This document shows positions 32,761-32,810 of a DNA stretch of 32,810 bases, one piece after another. The stretch comes from Pseudomonadota bacterium (GTDB taxonomy: Bacteria; Pseudomonadota; Gammaproteobacteria; Steroidobacterales; Steroidobacteraceae), in NCBI GenBank assembly GCA_023423065.1, contig JAFAGC010000124.1:1-32810 (forward strand), written 5' to 3'. Position 1 is the stretch's first letter. Every line of letters starts with the position of its first letter. The notes under the pieces were generated by a model. The model made no database searches and was not told the DNA's origin. It saw only the letters and a program-made list of their open reading frames with translations. Made by a program: the position numbers and the translations under genes.

Positions 32761-32810
32761 TGCCACGAGTAGTCGATCGTGACACGCGGGAAGAAGCAGA
32801 ATTGGCCGGG

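Overview
This is a high-GC chromosomal window with no phage or IS transposase genes. Gene content suggests a gammaproteobacterium of the Xanthomonadales/Steroidobacteraceae kind: a fused 1300-residue PurL, a DUF1820 protein, a large oligomer-type TonB receptor, E. coli-like GdhA, MaeB and YeaE homologues, and an encoded-CCA tRNA-Ser. This placement is inference; no rRNA or other marker is present to prove it. The first 22 bases are an uninterrupted C run and look like a contig-end artefact.

Layout. 32-3934 purL (-). 3952-4110 a facing pair of REP-like repeats. 4112-4456 DUF1820 (-), divergent from 4535-5851, a TagH-like FHA protein (+). 5958-7520 a two-gene ECF42 sigma factor module (DGPF protein plus sigma factor) with a candidate own promoter at 5891. 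7626-7886 a tRNA-Ser(CGA) gene preceded by a hairpin array and a second copy of its 3' end. 7944-8711 a Tat-exported lytic transglycosylase (+). 8733-11220 a minus-strand group: tadA, a YceI protein and a double-DUF1080 protein. 11386-12396 DUF72 (+), tail-to-tail with an EamA transporter (12374-13234, -). 13514-16537 a TonB-dependent receptor with a strong terminator, then a prolyl-4-hydroxylase-like dioxygenase and a LOG-family protein (16631-18247, +). 18240-20481 a Tat amidohydrolase and a thioredoxin-fold lipoprotein (-). 20553-21371 a second dioxygenase, paralogous to the first. 21477 onward a truncated VOC gene running into a small acidic protein gene (21812-22084, -). 22253-22423 a one-helix membrane protein. 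22436-24017 gdhA with a long, highly structured leader. 24046-27271 a YeaE-like reductase, a pectate lyase and a lipoprotein (-). 27401-29421 a GIY-YIG-like protein overlapping a transglycosylase-like lipoprotein (-). 29516-31831 maeB (+). 31861-32631 a ThuA-like protein (-).

Working together. Most of the window is housekeeping metabolism (purine synthesis, tRNA editing, glutamate and malate nodes) mixed with cell-envelope and sugar-scavenging functions: TonB receptor, pectate lyase, DUF1080 and ThuA proteins, two transglycosylase-like enzymes and several exported lipoproteins. Together they fit a free-living, polysaccharide-degrading bacterium.

The least explained items are (1) the gdhA leader, whose RNA can fold into a run of nearly contiguous helices right after a sigma70-like promoter; (2) the tRNA-Ser locus, where an 18-bp copy of the tRNA 3' end and at least four abutting hairpins sit beside the gene; (3) an orphan TagH-like FHA protein; and (4) a GIY-YIG-like domain coupled to an envelope enzyme. 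No CRISPR array, prophage or toxin-antitoxin pair was seen.
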